Under the pieces are notes generated by a model. It worked only from the letters and a program-made list of their open reading frames with translations. It was not told where the DNA came from and made no database searches. 64,000 nt of DNA, from contig CADCSX010000008.1 of NCBI GenBank assembly GCA_902805475.1, positions 1,240,001-1,304,000 on the forward strand, written 5' to 3'. Made by a program: the position numbers and the translations under genes. This document shows positions 10,517 to 21,795 of the stretch, piece after piece. Source of the DNA: Entonaema liquescens. Lineage: Eukaryota; Ascomycota; Sordariomycetes; Xylariales; Xylariaceae. Every line of letters starts with the position of its first letter. The first letter of the stretch is position 1.

Positions 10517-13352
10517 ATGTCTGCTGCCACGATGCAGTCAGCCCCGGCTATACCCCCTCGTCCTGCAAGGGCCCAAGAGAAAGAAAATGGCACCGCAGTG
10601 CCTGCAATCCCTCCACGCCCTACCCGACGTTTCAATCGTTCTGTATCTCCCAACCCGGACCGGTTCGCACCCTCGCCCCTAAACGAGAGCCCCTTCCCGC
10701 CGAAGGGCACCGGTGCTGCTCGACACAGCCAGACTCATCTTGGTGAGGAACTGGAGCGTTCCGTGAGCGTTGAAATGCCCAATGTCGGCGAAGAGGGCCG
10801 GGAATATGCTGCAGCTCTCGAAGAATTGGGGACTTCTCCAGAGCAGAGCCGCCGTTCGTCTACTTCTCCCGAACAAACCCGTACCGTAGGCGCGGATATC
10901 AAACTGCACGCACCAAAGCCGACAATGCCTGCCCAGAGTGCTAAACAGCGAGTCGCTGCGGTAACTCGTACCGACTCCGACAGGGCTGCAGCTTTTGGTA
11001 TCGGGCGTCCTTCCTTCGAGGACCAGGCTAATTCGGGCCGCAGCCTGAAGAAGAAGGCAAGTACTACGAGTCAGCTCTCCCACCAGAGTGAAATCTTCAC
11101 CGAGGATGAGAACGGCATCCCTGAGATTGGACAACGTGTTCCTATGTTAGCCCATGCTGGTGACGTTCAGGCGCCCTCGCCCGCACCAGCTCCAAGGGCC
11201 GCGAGCACCGATGGAACAAAGCCTCCTCGACATCATTCAAGGAAGACAAGTTCCCGAGGCGGTTTTGGTGATCTCCCTTCCGATGTCTATGGTCTTCATG
11301 GGCATGGCGTGGCATCAAACGACAAGCTCGAGAAAGCATACTACGAGAAGCATCCCGACGTCCTACAGAAGGAGCGTTATAACCACCTTCATGATCGTGT
11401 CCACGACTATTCCATGAGCAGTGAGGATCTTAACAAGATCGTTCGGGACACGGCTAGTCGTGGCGCTGGTTTTGGTAACTTAAACCGCCAAGAAACCCTC
11501 GGAGTAATTCTGACCGGTTATTATAGGTACATCAACCGAATATGTTGGGACTCCTAGTGAACAAGTCGGTTATCGAGCAGCAGATGAATATACTTCGCGA
11601 ATCTCGTCTCCCCAACCACCATCCACGGCCCCCAAGCAGGATACGAACCTCGCATCGGTCTTGAAGAAAGAGACCAACGATACTACTGACAATGACAGCG
11701 TTATTCACGTAGATGAGCCGGATCGACATCGGGGATACGTGAAGTTCGGTGATGAGAAGTCTGCTGAGGGCGAAGGTGCCGAGGAGACACGTACTCAACC
11801 AATTTTAGCACCTGACGAAGTAGCTAAGGATCCTTCTCCTTATCAACTGCAACCTGCTGTGGAGCCTCCATCGGAACGACATGGCAGTGTATACGAGATG
11901 GAGGAACCGAAGAGCCGACCTACAAGTAGACCTGCAAGTATTTACAGTCCACCACTGCCGGAGATTCATTCGACTCCGCTTGAGGACGTCGAAGAGTATG
12001 AACCTTTATTCCCGGAAGATGAGAAGAGCGACAAGAAGCCCAAGACCCAGGCCGAGAAGCTGAAGGAGCACCATCACAGATTCCCTAGTGCTGATATCTG
12101 GGAGGATGCGCCTAACAGTGTTCATTCTACCGCAGAAGTCTCAACACCAGAATTATTAGAGGCCCAGAAACAACAAGCCTCGGCCTTGGATGTACCTCTA
12201 CGGGATGGCGAAACCCCCGCGCAAGCCTTTGCACGGAGGCAGGAGGAACTAGCAGAAAAGGAGGCCGTTACTCCCGACAGCTTCTTGTACCGCCAGCAGA
12301 AACCCCCATCGTGGGTCGGAAACCAGCCGCACTTGAGCAAAGAGGTCCACAGCCGGCCAAATATGCCTACTCAAAGGTTCCCAAGCAGGGATGTTTGGGA
12401 AGATACGCCTGATTCTTTGCAATACACCGCAACCGTTTCCACCCCGGAGGCCACAGAGGAGCCACGGGATGACGACGTAGAAAAGCCTTCCGATCAAACT
12501 CCTCAGAAGCCCACCTTACCTTCCCGCCCTAAGAGACAAGAATCGGGTGATGATTCTACATCGAAACCCTCAATTCCTGATCGCCCGAAACCTCAAATCC
12601 CCGTTCGATCTTCGAAGCCCGCCACAGAGTCTAAGGGTCCGGAGCCGGCAGCAAAGCCAAAGCCTGCGGTACCTGCAAGGCCCGCCGGAGGGAAGATTGC
12701 TGCTCTGCAAGCAGGATTTATGTCCGATCTCAACAACCGTTTACGACTGGGACCGCAAGCCCCTAAAAAGGAAGATCCCGCTACACAGGAACACACCGAG
12801 GATAAGGAGAAGGTACCGTTATCTGACGCGAGAAAGGGTCGCGCCAGGGGTCCCCAACGACGAGCTCCAACCAAGGCTGCCAGCGCAAGCGGCGTGGAGT
12901 CCGGCCCTCCTCCCGTCTCTAATAATCAACCTACTCTTAGCTTTTCTATGACGCGCACCCTATGGAGTATAGACGAGGAAGGTACCATGACGGTGGACGA
13001 CGGCTCAGCACCAGAAGAAGCATCAAAATCAGAGTCCAAGTCCAACGAGACAGCGAGTGAAGAACCTAAGGAGGCCCAACCACAGGCACCGCAAGAGTCG
13101 GACAAACAAGACACACAGGACGAGCCGGAAACCAAAACAGAAGACAAGTCTACAGGTTCAAAGCCGAGTGAAACGGAAAGCGAAGCAAGAAGTGAATCAA
13201 AGACAACAGAAGCAACGGAAACAACGGAAGAGACCAAGACGCTAGCTACCAACACTGCTGGCGAGTCCATATTAGAAGAGACCATCGAGAAGGAACCGTC
13301 TGGGGACCAAGTACAAAAGGTTGACGAGGTCAAAGACGAGGTGACAGAATGA
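10517..13352 (+). CDS. AIM21: Aim21-family actin patch protein
   Basis: Exons 10517-11474 and 11527-13352 give a 927-residue protein. The intron is 52 nt (donor GTAACT, branch CTGAC, acceptor TATAG) and its removal brings the two long frames into register (...GAGFG then TSTEYVGTPSEQ). The protein is mostly disordered, rich in PPRP/PxxP SH3 ligands at the N-terminus (AIPPRPARAQ, AIPPRPTRRF), with the conserved blocks EDVEEYEPLFPEDE, two copies of a FPSxDxWEDxPxS repeat (around DIWEDAPNSVH and DVWEDTPDSLQ) and the family hallmark KIAALQAGFMSDLNNRL. In yeast Aim21 acts with Tda2 at cortical actin patches to regulate barbed-end assembly, and its loss affects mitochondrial inheritance. The C-terminal 130 residues are extremely Ser/Thr/Glu/Lys rich. 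Assignment to the family is firm; the precise role here is inferred. Confidence 0.87.
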
Positions 13353-14603
13353 TAGTATCACTCAAACATTCCCGGTGAGACAGTATGCGAGCCTGTTGTA
13401 TTTCATTTCTTTTCCGATTCATTCCACATTTCCTTTTCGGTTGAGGAGAGGTGGTGCGGAGTAGAGTTGGGAACGAGGGGGATACTACAGCAACGTAAAA
13501 GAACAGCAGCAGCAGCAGTAGTAGTAACAAAAAGAGGGAAAAGGGGATGCGAAAATTTCAGAAAAATCGTAGAACGTGACACTTCTTCTTTCTTTGAGGA
13601 TGTTGTCCTAAGTCAGCTATTCTGTCCTTCTTTCCGGTCCGTTCCTTTTTTGCCTCCGCGTCTTCGCCGCTTCGAATCTTGTAGCTTCGATTCGTTGTAG
13701 ACTTAGTATATAAGACACACATACACACAAGCTTTTTGGGTCGTATGATTGTTTCTACGATATATACCTAGGTACCTAATCTAAGTAGGTGTCACTTGAA
13801 CTATTGCTGTTTGCTTAGTTCGAAGACATACGTACGTATTTTGAGTAGGTAAATAAACGAGATAGGCTCTCAACATTTGATGAGGTTGCTAAGTTAGTAG
13901 TGGTGAAATGGCTTACGGACAGACTTGTCCATGTATGGAATTCGCTTTGGGGTCCGTTCACATATATTTAAGATCTAGGCATTATCAGCATGAGAGATGT
14001 TACTTGGTTTCTTTACCAAGTGTTCATTACTCTTAAGCATGCGGAACCAGGAAACCATCAAGGATATATAGAGCCAAGAGAATACACATTGACATAACAA
14101 AATATATACGACTAATCGAATCAAACCCCGACCAAGTTCTCCTGCTTGGAAAGAGTTTTCAAAATAAAAACAGCCTTTGTCCAATGTCCAATCCAATTCG
14201 CCCTGCTACAATGATCATCATCCGATATCGATATCGAGTCTAGTCGATTCGAGTCGATTCCAATGCATCCCGTGTCCGATTTTATACCCTTGTTCCACTA
14301 TCCATCCCCATCCCATACGCGCCGGCTTCGTAGAGATCAGATCCAATTCTGCTTGCTTGCTTGCTTGCTTTGGTTTTGTCGATGCTTATGTAGGTAGGTA
14401 TCATGTCGGGATGCAGAAGGACGAATGAACTAGTAATTCTAGGTGGTTTTATACCCTCCTTCGTCGGTGTTTCTCTCATCCCTCGTTCTTGACTTTGCTT
14501 TGCTTTCTTTCCTTCGTGGGTATGCGTTGCGTGCCTCTCTTTGCTTTCCCATACTACTATTATCACTAGGTATCTACCTAACCACCTCTTTCTTCTCCTC
14601 TCG
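13353..14603. other. Convergent intergenic region AIM21 / MCM10
   Basis: About 1.25 kb between two convergent stops. It contains an (AGC)n/(AGT)n patch near 13505 and a (TTGC)n patch near 14351, plus ACCTAGGTACCTAATCTAAGTAGGT at 13765. I see no gene. Confidence 0.5.
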
Positions 14604-17236
14604 CTACCGGAGAATCTCCAACTCGTCGTCATCGTCGTCTTCATCTAAGACGACCATCTGTTTAGGCCTGGCCCTGTAACTAGTCCTACTAGTGACAACC
14701 CTATTATTGCTGATATTCACGCCGGGAGTAGCAGCGCGCGTATTAAACACATCTTCGGCCTCGGCCCCCGGCGTTAGCTCCGCGCCGAGACTCTCGCGGC
14801 CAGCCTCGCGAATCCCCTTTTCGGTGACGAAGCGCGTCTTCTTGCGAGCGGGGGAGCGGGAGGCGGAGCTGCTGCTGGGGCCGGCGCTGACGCTACTAAC
14901 GTCGTCGCCTGTGTTGCCCATGCCCTCGCTGCTCGAGTTCGGGTTCAGCGCGGGCCGCAGCTTCTCGCCCTCCCGCATGCGTGTGAGTTTTTCCTTGAGG
15001 TTCCCGCCCCAGCCGAGCGCGGGCTTGCTGGTAGCGAGCGCCGCGGAGCTGGAGGACGGCCGGATGCCCTCGCTACGCTTGCGTTTCACGGGACTTAGGT
15101 GCATCTTGGGTTCTTGCCCCTTCTCCCGGACTAGGCCGAGAGACCTGGCGTCGAGATCCTGCCTGGGCTCATCCCCGGCGCCTTGTGTTGCGAATAATAG
15201 ACTTGAGCCTGAAGCAGAGCGCTGGGTGTTGCTACCGCCGCCTCTTTGCATGTACTCTTTACCAGCACCGGACCCTACTTTGCCTAGCTTTTTCATGATG
15301 TCCCGCTCCTTTTCCTGGGTAGCGAGCCGTCTCTTCAAGGCTTCGCTGCGCTCGGCGCGATCAGCGACCTGTCCACCCAGCATCTCGTTATCGAGCATAG
15401 CAGCAGCGCTCGGCTTGGAGATAAACCATTGGCTCTGGGTACTCCTGTCGAAATTACCTCTGGTTTTCTTCTTGGGGTCGTTGGCCTGATGCTCCCAGTC
15501 GTTAAGGCGGTACGATTTCTTGTATTTTCTGCCCTCCCCATCATCTTTCCTTGGGCCGAGTCCGGTGTTGAACGCGTTTACGTCTTGTCGGGCCTGTCGG
15601 TGCTTGGCCAGTCCCATGTTCATATGGAAGTCGCAGAATTCGGTGCGTTTCCGGTTCACCCAACTATTGCAATAGTCGCCATCCTTTTTTATGCTCTTAC
15701 AGAACCCAAGGTCTCGTGCTGTGCCTATTTCTAAAATAGTATCCTCGCCGCTGTTGATAACTAGACTGAAACGTCCTGTGTCGGTGCGGCCCGGTGGTGG
15801 CGGCATGACATTTGGATTCAAGATAGCTAAAAGCGTACCTGGAACTAATTTCCAATACCGATCGAAGCCAGAATTGAAAAGAAAGAGCTCGATTTCCCAT
15901 TGTAAATCTACCAGTTGTAGAACCATGTACTTCCCTCTGGCCGGGTCAGACTCTACCTTTTCTTTCAAGTTGTTGTTCGAGTTTTTATGTGAACGAGGAT
16001 CGGACTTAGAGGCTAGGATGCCGAAGACTACTATGTCTTGTTCGATCTCTGGAAGCTGAAAATCCGGCGCCTTGACGTGTTTCAATAAGTCTTTTATGAC
16101 GTATGTTTTCTTACCCGATAGGTTCCGCGTAAGGGTAGTGTGTGGTATTACTCGCTTCGATAGATGGACGCTGGAGTACGGTTCGAATGCAGAAGCTTCC
16201 TCTTCCGGCACTTCTTCAGGAGGTGCTTGAGGTTCCGCTGACCTCCCTGAGCTGGTCCCAGGGCGATTCTCATCTAGCGTAGGCCGTCTTAGGCTAGAGA
16301 CAGTATCACTGCGTTTAATCCGACCACCAGCCATGACTTCATCACGACTATATTGTTCGGGTTGTAACGGAATATCGGGTATATCCTTCGCATTACTTTT
16401 CAAATGCTCCATCTCTTGCCTACCTAGCTCAAAGGCGTTGCTCCTCGCCTGCTTTACCCTCTCTCGTCTCTCTTGTCGGTTTGATTCCTCTGACCTAGCC
16501 GCTGCGAGTCTCTCGCTGAAAGTCATTGGTCGTTCCTGCTTGGTAGACTGCTCAGAAACACTGGGAGCAGGTGTATGCGCTCTTCGGAAATAACCCCCTT
16601 GAGATACACTCTGGTTCTCGGTAGTCCTCTTAAAGCTTGGAGCTCTTTTTAACGATATGTCCTTCGCCTTGATCCCCTTGTCGATGCCAAGGCGTACCCT
16701 ACTGGGGAGCCATCGCCTTGTGTTGTTTGTGCTCTCCTCACTGGAGATGCTGGAACTTGTACCTCTATTTGCGACTGCGGTCTGGTCGTTGTGTTAGAGA
16801 GTAATGAGTCTGCTCTAGAACGGACCCTGCTAGCGATTGGAACATCTGGTATAGGCATGGATACAGGTCGCGTAGTAGTACTTTCTCCAAGACCCTTTTT
16901 TGCCTTAGCACTTTGTAATTTTTTCAATTTAAGTTTCGCTTGTATCGCTTGTAACTTCAATTGCAGCATCTCCTCATCCTCATCCTCATCTTCGTCATTG
17001 TCTTCTTCATTCTCCTCCATACCCATCCCGCCGTTTTGTGTACCGTCGCGGAAAGAGTTCCCCGATCGAGCAGTTAGCGCTGGTACTCGTCGGTTTATTT
17101 TACTCGGAGACGGCGATGGTGATGATCGTTCGGCCATGCGACGTAATTTTTCGCGTCCCTTGGGTGTGCTAAGTAGAACATCGTGCGGAGACCGCGGGGG
17201 CCATTGGGTCTCGGACTCTAGGCCAGGTCCTGCCAT
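14604..17236 (-). CDS. MCM10: DNA replication initiation factor Mcm10 (one-base frameshift)
   Basis: Two overlapping frames make one 877-residue Mcm10 if a single base is restored in the GGGG run at 16704-16707. The first 5' part (start ATG 17236, MAGPGLESETQWPPRSPHDV) has an acidic stretch and a Leu/Lys coiled coil. The second has the conserved linker RLGIDKGIKAKDISLKRAPS, the OB-fold (about IEQDIVVFGILASKSDP to LAILNPNVMPPPP), and the CCCH zinc knuckle CKSIKKDGDYC...FCDFH, then a basic, Ser-rich tail. Mcm10 binds CMG helicase, DNA and polymerase alpha to start replication. With the base added the junction reads GDGSPSRVRLGIDKG, which fits the family; no good intron (GT with a length of 2 modulo 3 and canonical donor) does the same job. 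It is divergent from RNH202, with MCB boxes between them. Confidence 0.92.
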
Positions 17237-18063
17237 TTTGTGATATACAGTTTGACGTCGTTGGTAGAATAAAGCGATAATGTCGGCGCCATCAGAGTAT
17301 ACTAACAAAACATCGTAACCATCATTTGTCGTTTCCCACTGTGTTTGTCCAATAGCACCAGTTGTAACAGAGAAGTTATGAAGATACCGTCCCCTCCACT
17401 CGAAACTTGCAGGGATCCGTCGCCTTTAACTGGCTTAAGTCTTATCATGCAACAAATATAGAACAGGTGCGTTGGCCAATCGTCCGGGGTGAAAGCAAGT
17501 ATTTTGTTGTACGTCCAACTAAAAGAGATGCCTTTCTACACCGCCGCTGAAATCAATATATCCGTTGAAGTTGAAGTTGGATAATTTCGTAAAAAAGGTA
17601 AAAGCAAAAACTATTGTAGAACAAATGTTTCGCAAATAGATTCAGTATTACAGTATTACAGTAATACGAAGATACATGTGGGAAAGTATAGATGTACCTG
17701 AATATCGATAAGTGACTTTAAAAAGCGTAATACAGGTAAGTACACGGGGCAGCTATGGCCCATGGTTACAGATCTAGGTTAAATGACAGCGGATGATTGG
17801 CAAAGTGGAGACGCGTTTTTCCCCTTTAGCAAGACGCGACTCTTTATCGGAGCGCGTTGAACAGGGGTATCAGTACCTTACGAAAGCCTTCAATTGTTAC
17901 ATATATCCAAGTACCTTACATAAGAAAATGCCTTTAATATCCCGTAACGAGATAGGACAATTGATTAGATCTTTACTGACGCTACTGTTACTCTAAAAAT
18001 ACAAATAATCACTATCCAAATCCAAATGCTTTATACTAAATAAGAATATACCAATTCGACGCC
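17237..18063. promoter_or_regulatory. Shared divergent promoter MCM10 / RNH202
   Basis: An 827-bp space between two ATGs pointing away from each other. It contains a tight group of ACGCG cores (17811-17857) and a TACAGTATTACAGTAATAC palindromic patch near 17645. It has no ORF of note. Confidence 0.55.
17811..17857. promoter_or_regulatory. MCB-like box cluster (ACGCGT, ACGCGA, GCGCGTT)
   Basis: Three ACGCG cores lie within 47 bp: a perfect ACGCGT at 17811-17816, ACGCGA at 17834-17839 and CGCGT at 17853-17857 (ACGCG on the minus strand). The MBF complex of fungi binds ACGCGT and drives G1/S genes. Both flanking genes, MCM10 and RNH202, are replication genes. The cluster is about 210 bp from the RNH202 start and 575 bp from the MCM10 start. 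Binding is inferred, not shown. Confidence 0.5.
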
Positions 18064-19419
18064 ATGGCGAGGACAACCAGGTCAAAGGCGAGCGCATCAA
18101 CCGCCGCGACAACAGACACAAAGTCAACATCATCTAACACAAAGTCAAGATACACATTGCCTACAGAGTCTATAAATCCGCCTAAGCTCTTCATACTTCC
18201 CACTAGCGCAACCAAAGACGCGAAAATAGTCTCCCTATTAAACCCAAGATACGCGAAACCAACGAGATATCTAGTGTGTCCCGAAACCGGTATTTACGAA
18301 TTCACCAAGATCACCGCACCCAAAGCAACGCCTAGGAGTTGGTTAATAGAATGCGGTAACACGGGCAAAGTGGAAGAGAAGACGAGTGAGGATGTCGCTG
18401 AGCTTGGCGCTTATATCACTAAGGGTGCTGACTTATATGTCGCGACCCTTATCGACCCTATGTTCCTGCTCCTACCTGCATTCGCAGATCAATCCGCCAA
18501 TACCAAAGATGGGAAGCGGATGTTCGTATCGAGTGACGACCATCTCGATTCTATACGTGAAAAGTCTCCACATCTATCTGAGATATTACGATGGGGGAAT
18601 ATACGGACGTTGCTAGAGTCGAGGATGGCCGCGATATGCGACACGGCAGAAGCAGGCAATGAGACTATGTTCCGCTTCAGCGAGGATAAACTCTTAGCGG
18701 AAGTTCTGGGCAAGGCGCAAAAGATGAGCGAGCAATCCTTACCGAAAAGTATGGAGGAGAAGTTCGTGGCTAAAGCTCTGGAAGCGCCTGTCGTGGGTAT
18801 AAAAAGAGAAAACACGACGACGCTATCTGTCTCACAGACAGAAACGCAGGTACAATCCGAGACCCCTACGTCTACCTCGACAGCGACAACCCCTAAACCC
18901 GAGTCTGTCGAAACCCAGTCTTCCACGGACACAGCTCCAAGTCTTGTATCAGAAGTATCCACAACCGCTACCTCGGTGGTTGAGGAGTCGATAACCACAA
19001 CCACTACGGCAGAACTACCGCCTTCACTCGGCGCCTCCCCAGAGATCATAAAATTACAACGTTTACGCACAGCTTTTAACTTCATCTGCTCGTGCTACGT
19101 CGCCCCGTTACAGGTTGCACAGTTGCAAACGAAACTCAAAGAGCAGAACCCCCCACCGGTTGACTTTGCACCTTTAGACAACTACCTAGAAGAGATTACC
19201 AAGTTACGGCAGGAACTAGCCGCGGCGCGTAGCGTGGGCGACTACTCGCGAAAGCGCGTGTTAGACGAGGAGGAACTGGCAGACCGCGCCGAGAAGAAGC
19301 GCCGGAAAGAAGAGGACGAGAAGCGGAAGAAGGCCGGCGAGAGTAGGGGCGTCAGAGATCTGAAGAAGGTAAATACGGTGGGGATGAAGAAGATGAGTGA
19401 TTTCTTCAAGAAAAAATAG
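18064..19419 (+). CDS. RNH202: Ribonuclease H2 subunit B
   Basis: A single-exon 451-residue protein. The N-terminal half carries the RNase H2 B fold: the beta-barrel block KLFILPTSATKDAKIVSLLNP, RYLVCPETGIYEFTKI, and the helical region around DLYVATLIDPMFLLLPAF and SEILRWGNIRTLLESRM. A low-complexity Thr/Ser linker (about residues 255-330) follows, then a second helical block (LQRLRTAFNFICSCYVAPLQ). The C-terminus ends KMSDFFKKK, a PCNA-interacting (PIP-like) motif in the same place and with the same Met-for-Gln change as human RNASEH2B. RNase H2 removes ribonucleotides and RNA primers from DNA; subunit B is non-catalytic and links the enzyme to PCNA. The start is the ATG in GCCATGG context. 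Confidence 0.9.
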   Translation: MARTTRSKASASTAATTDTKSTSSNTKSRYTLPTESINPPKLFILPTSATKDAKIVSLLNPRYAKPTRYLVCPETGIYEFTKITAPKATPRSWLIECGNTGKVEEKTSEDVAELGAYITKGADLYVATLIDPMFLLLPAFADQSANTKDGKRMFVSSDDHLDSIREKSPHLSEILRWGNIRTLLESRMAAICDTAEAGNETMFRFSEDKLLAEVLGKAQKMSEQSLPKSMEEKFVAKALEAPVVGIKRENTTTLSVSQTETQVQSETPTSTSTATTPKPESVETQSSTDTAPSLVSEVSTTATSVVEESITTTTTAELPPSLGASPEIIKLQRLRTAFNFICSCYVAPLQVAQLQTKLKEQNPPPVDFAPLDNYLEEITKLRQELAAARSVGDYSRKRVLDEEELADRAEKKRRKEEDEKRKKAGESRGVRDLKKVNTVGMKKMSDFFKKK

Positions 19420-19615
19420 GTAGGTAGACTGGGAATAAAGAATAGGCGTTTGGAAACGGCGCATGTCATCAAAAATGTGTATAGTATTTGGGCTACGTGT
19501 AGGTCTTTGGATATATGTAGCCCGTTCATCATCATTCATGTATACCTAGACGGCGGCATAATCATCAAACCAAGCCTTTTTAAAAGGCTTTATCATCATG
19601 TCCGTTCCATACCCT

Positions 19616-20485
19616 TTAATAGCCTCGTGTCCCTCTCGATCTTCCTCTCAAGAACCCTCGGCCAATCCCCGAGGTTCCTCTGGTTGTAGTCGTCGAGCTT
19701 GTGTCTGCTGCAGATGTAGGTCTGCTGGATGCGGATGAGTATGTACCCCGCCCTGTTGTCGTCGTCGTTCTGCCCCTGATACTACCGATTCTACCGCCTC
19801 TTGTCCCACGCGCCGTCCCTCGGGTACTAGTTGAGCTGCGCGTGTTCACAGTAGCCTCGCGCTGGCGCTGTTCTTCTTCCTGGCGACGTTTTGCCTCGGC
19901 GCGACGACGCTCGTCCTCAGCAGCGCGGCGCTCAGCCTCGCGCGCCTTGTGCTGGGCTTCTGCTTCTGCCTCTGCTAAGTCTTGACTTGCACCTTTCCAG
20001 GATGGGCTCAGAATCAGGCGCTGGTTATGCTCCGTCTGCGAGAGGATGCGCGTCCAGGTGTTGAGAAGCGTGGACGCGGTGTTGACAGTGTTGGAGACAG
20101 TCTAAGGGGTGGGTAATTGGGTCAGCTTATTTGCGTCATGTGTGGGGGAAAGGGGGGGGATAACTTGTAGATAGGGATGTAGCCACGGGCGTCATATTGA
20201 AAGTATATAGGGATGAAGACAAGTAAGGAGTAAGTAAATATAGTCATACGTGCATATTGCCCTTAGCCCGTTCCAGAGTGCCGACTACACCCTCAATCAG
20301 CTCGTTGATATTTCTAACGCCTTCTAATTCTCGTCGCAGGTTTGCCTCGCGGCTCTCTTCTGAGTCGTCATAGCGATTGCTCGGTGGGTTAGAGGGGTTT
20401 TAGGCCGGGCTGGTTGTTCTCTAGAAGTGGGCTTTGCAGAGGGCGAGGCAAAGATGTCCTCGGTGTCGGATTCGTGATCAGACAT
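19616..20485 (-). CDS. DUO1: DASH/Dam1 complex subunit Duo1 (one-base frameshift)
   Basis: Exon 1 spans 20250-20485 and exon 2 19616-20101, with a 148-nt intron (GTATGA...CCTTAG). They encode about 240 residues: start MSDHESDTEDIFASPS, then NPPSNRYDDSEESREANLRRE, the helical core ELEGVRNINELIEGVVGTLE and TVSNTVNTASTLLNTWTRIL, SQTEHNQRLIL...WKG, a charged coiled coil and an RGG/GRG-rich tail. Duo1 is part of the DASH ring that couples kinetochores to microtubules. The N-terminal 30 residues and the core are in different frames. There is no GT between them, so one base appears to be missing in the GGGGTTTT tract at 20394-20401 (restored: PKTPSNPPSNRYD). Total exon length is 722 nt, 2 modulo 3, as expected for one lost base. 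Confidence 0.88.
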
Positions 20486-20950
20486 AGCTTCGCAATGAGG
20501 AAGTGAAAGGGTCAGTTAGGTAATGAAGATAGATTATACCTGCGACACGATAACGCAGTAGCTGCAATTGGCGATAGGCGGAGTGGAGGGGTAGCTAGGT
20601 AATGGTTGTAATGGTTATAATGGTTAATCCAGGGGGTAGACAAGGCCGCCAATAGATTTAATTATTTCCAGAAGCGGCTCCAATGGTGGTGTAGTGACGT
20701 AGGTAGTAATAGGATTAAGGTTGCGACCTTCTATGTGTCTTTTCTAAGGCTAACCGCTAACCCCAGTTGGTGTCTAAGGCATCCTAAGACAATTTTTGTT
20801 GACATGCGTTGTCGTGCAGCAGTGTTTTGCTTTCAGCGTGTGGATGTGCTGTGCACGTTGTGCTGGCCTCCAAATTGGCCAATTGCCCTTAGATGCATTC
20901 GTTATCGATAAATTTCGGCCATCCAATTCGTAGTGGGGCTAAACTTTGTG

Positions 20951-20976
20951 ACGCGTGCAAAGTTCGCATAACGCGT
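20951..20976. promoter_or_regulatory. Pair of perfect MCB boxes 20 bp apart
   Basis: ACGCGT occurs at 20951-20956 and again at 20971-20976, two helical turns apart, about 470 bp upstream of DUO1 and 820 bp upstream of the plus-strand gene. The spacing and the mitotic neighbour suggest an MBF site, but a 6-mer pair can arise by chance. Confidence 0.45.
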
Positions 20977-21646
20977 CGCAGAAGGTACGCGGATACATGC
21001 ACGTACCTTCTATTTTATGCACAGTGTGATTTGTATCATGAACTGTGAGGTATACATGCTGCATCGCATAAATTATGCCCTATTGAAAAGTACTCCGTAG
21101 CAATTAGAGCAACATAAGCAGGGGTTACTAGTGGAATGTCATAATTACTTTACACTAGGTTAGGTACCCATGTAATTTGGCAGCTACTACCGCACGTCCC
21201 ACTGCGAGTTGGGATAGTTCGAGGTATCCCCCCCAAACTTGAAGTGCTCGGCTGCCCAGCCACTTCAAACTTTCACATCCTGCCACCCATATCCCTAATT
21301 TGACCAAAATTCCCACTACAACTTCATTCTGACGCATCAAGCCACCAACACCATCTATTCCAAGGTCCTCTACGCTCCTTGTCGTTAGACTTAGTCAATT
21401 TGGCTTTGACCGCGTCTATCACCGCAGTAACTCATCGCTACCAAAACATCATATCAGCATTTTAATTCTTTAATTCGGCTTCGCAAACAACTACAACTCG
21501 AGAACGGAGGTAACAAGCAAAAAAGCAAAGCGGACGCGATCACCCCTTGATTGATTCTTCTATCCTTGGCCTTGCCTACTTACCCCTTCGCACTAAACAT
21601 CAATCTCCAACTTCGCACTTAAGTAAAACATTGTTCAATTGAACAA

Positions 21647-21652
21647 ACGCGT
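21647..21652. promoter_or_regulatory. MCB box near the SP-TP-rich gene
   Basis: A perfect ACGCGT lies 144 bp before the ATG at 21796, with another ACGCG core at 21534. Binding is inferred from the consensus only. Confidence 0.35.
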
Positions 21653-21795
21653 AAAAATTAGGAGGATATTGATGCTTCATGAGCCAAACGAGTTTGCGAT
21701 ATTTTAAATCCCGAAATCTAACCTGCACCCATTGTGCGCACCTTTAACCATCTAACTAAGGCTCAAAAAGAACGCTGCCTTAGAAGCAAACAACA

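Larger units (their letters stand above)
20486..21795. promoter_or_regulatory. Shared divergent promoter DUO1 / unknown SP-TP-rich gene
   Basis: About 1.3 kb between two divergent ATGs. It holds three perfect ACGCGT boxes (20951, 20971, 21647) and further ACGCG cores (21411-21415 minus, 21534-21539). The 5' leader next to 21796 is long and pyrimidine/adenine rich. No gene is evident in between; a 61-codon minus ORF (21155-21340) is not convincing. Confidence 0.5.

Noticed and set aside
11475..11526. A frameshift in AIM21 between its two frames
   Set aside because: A good 52-nt intron (GTAACT, CTGAC, TATAG) explains the change of frame without any error.
16690..16770. Intron to join the two MCM10 frames
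   Set aside because: Canonical donors (GTGAGG, GTACAA) give the wrong phase or remove the conserved LGIDKG; only a weak GTCGCA donor fits, so a one-base loss is preferred.
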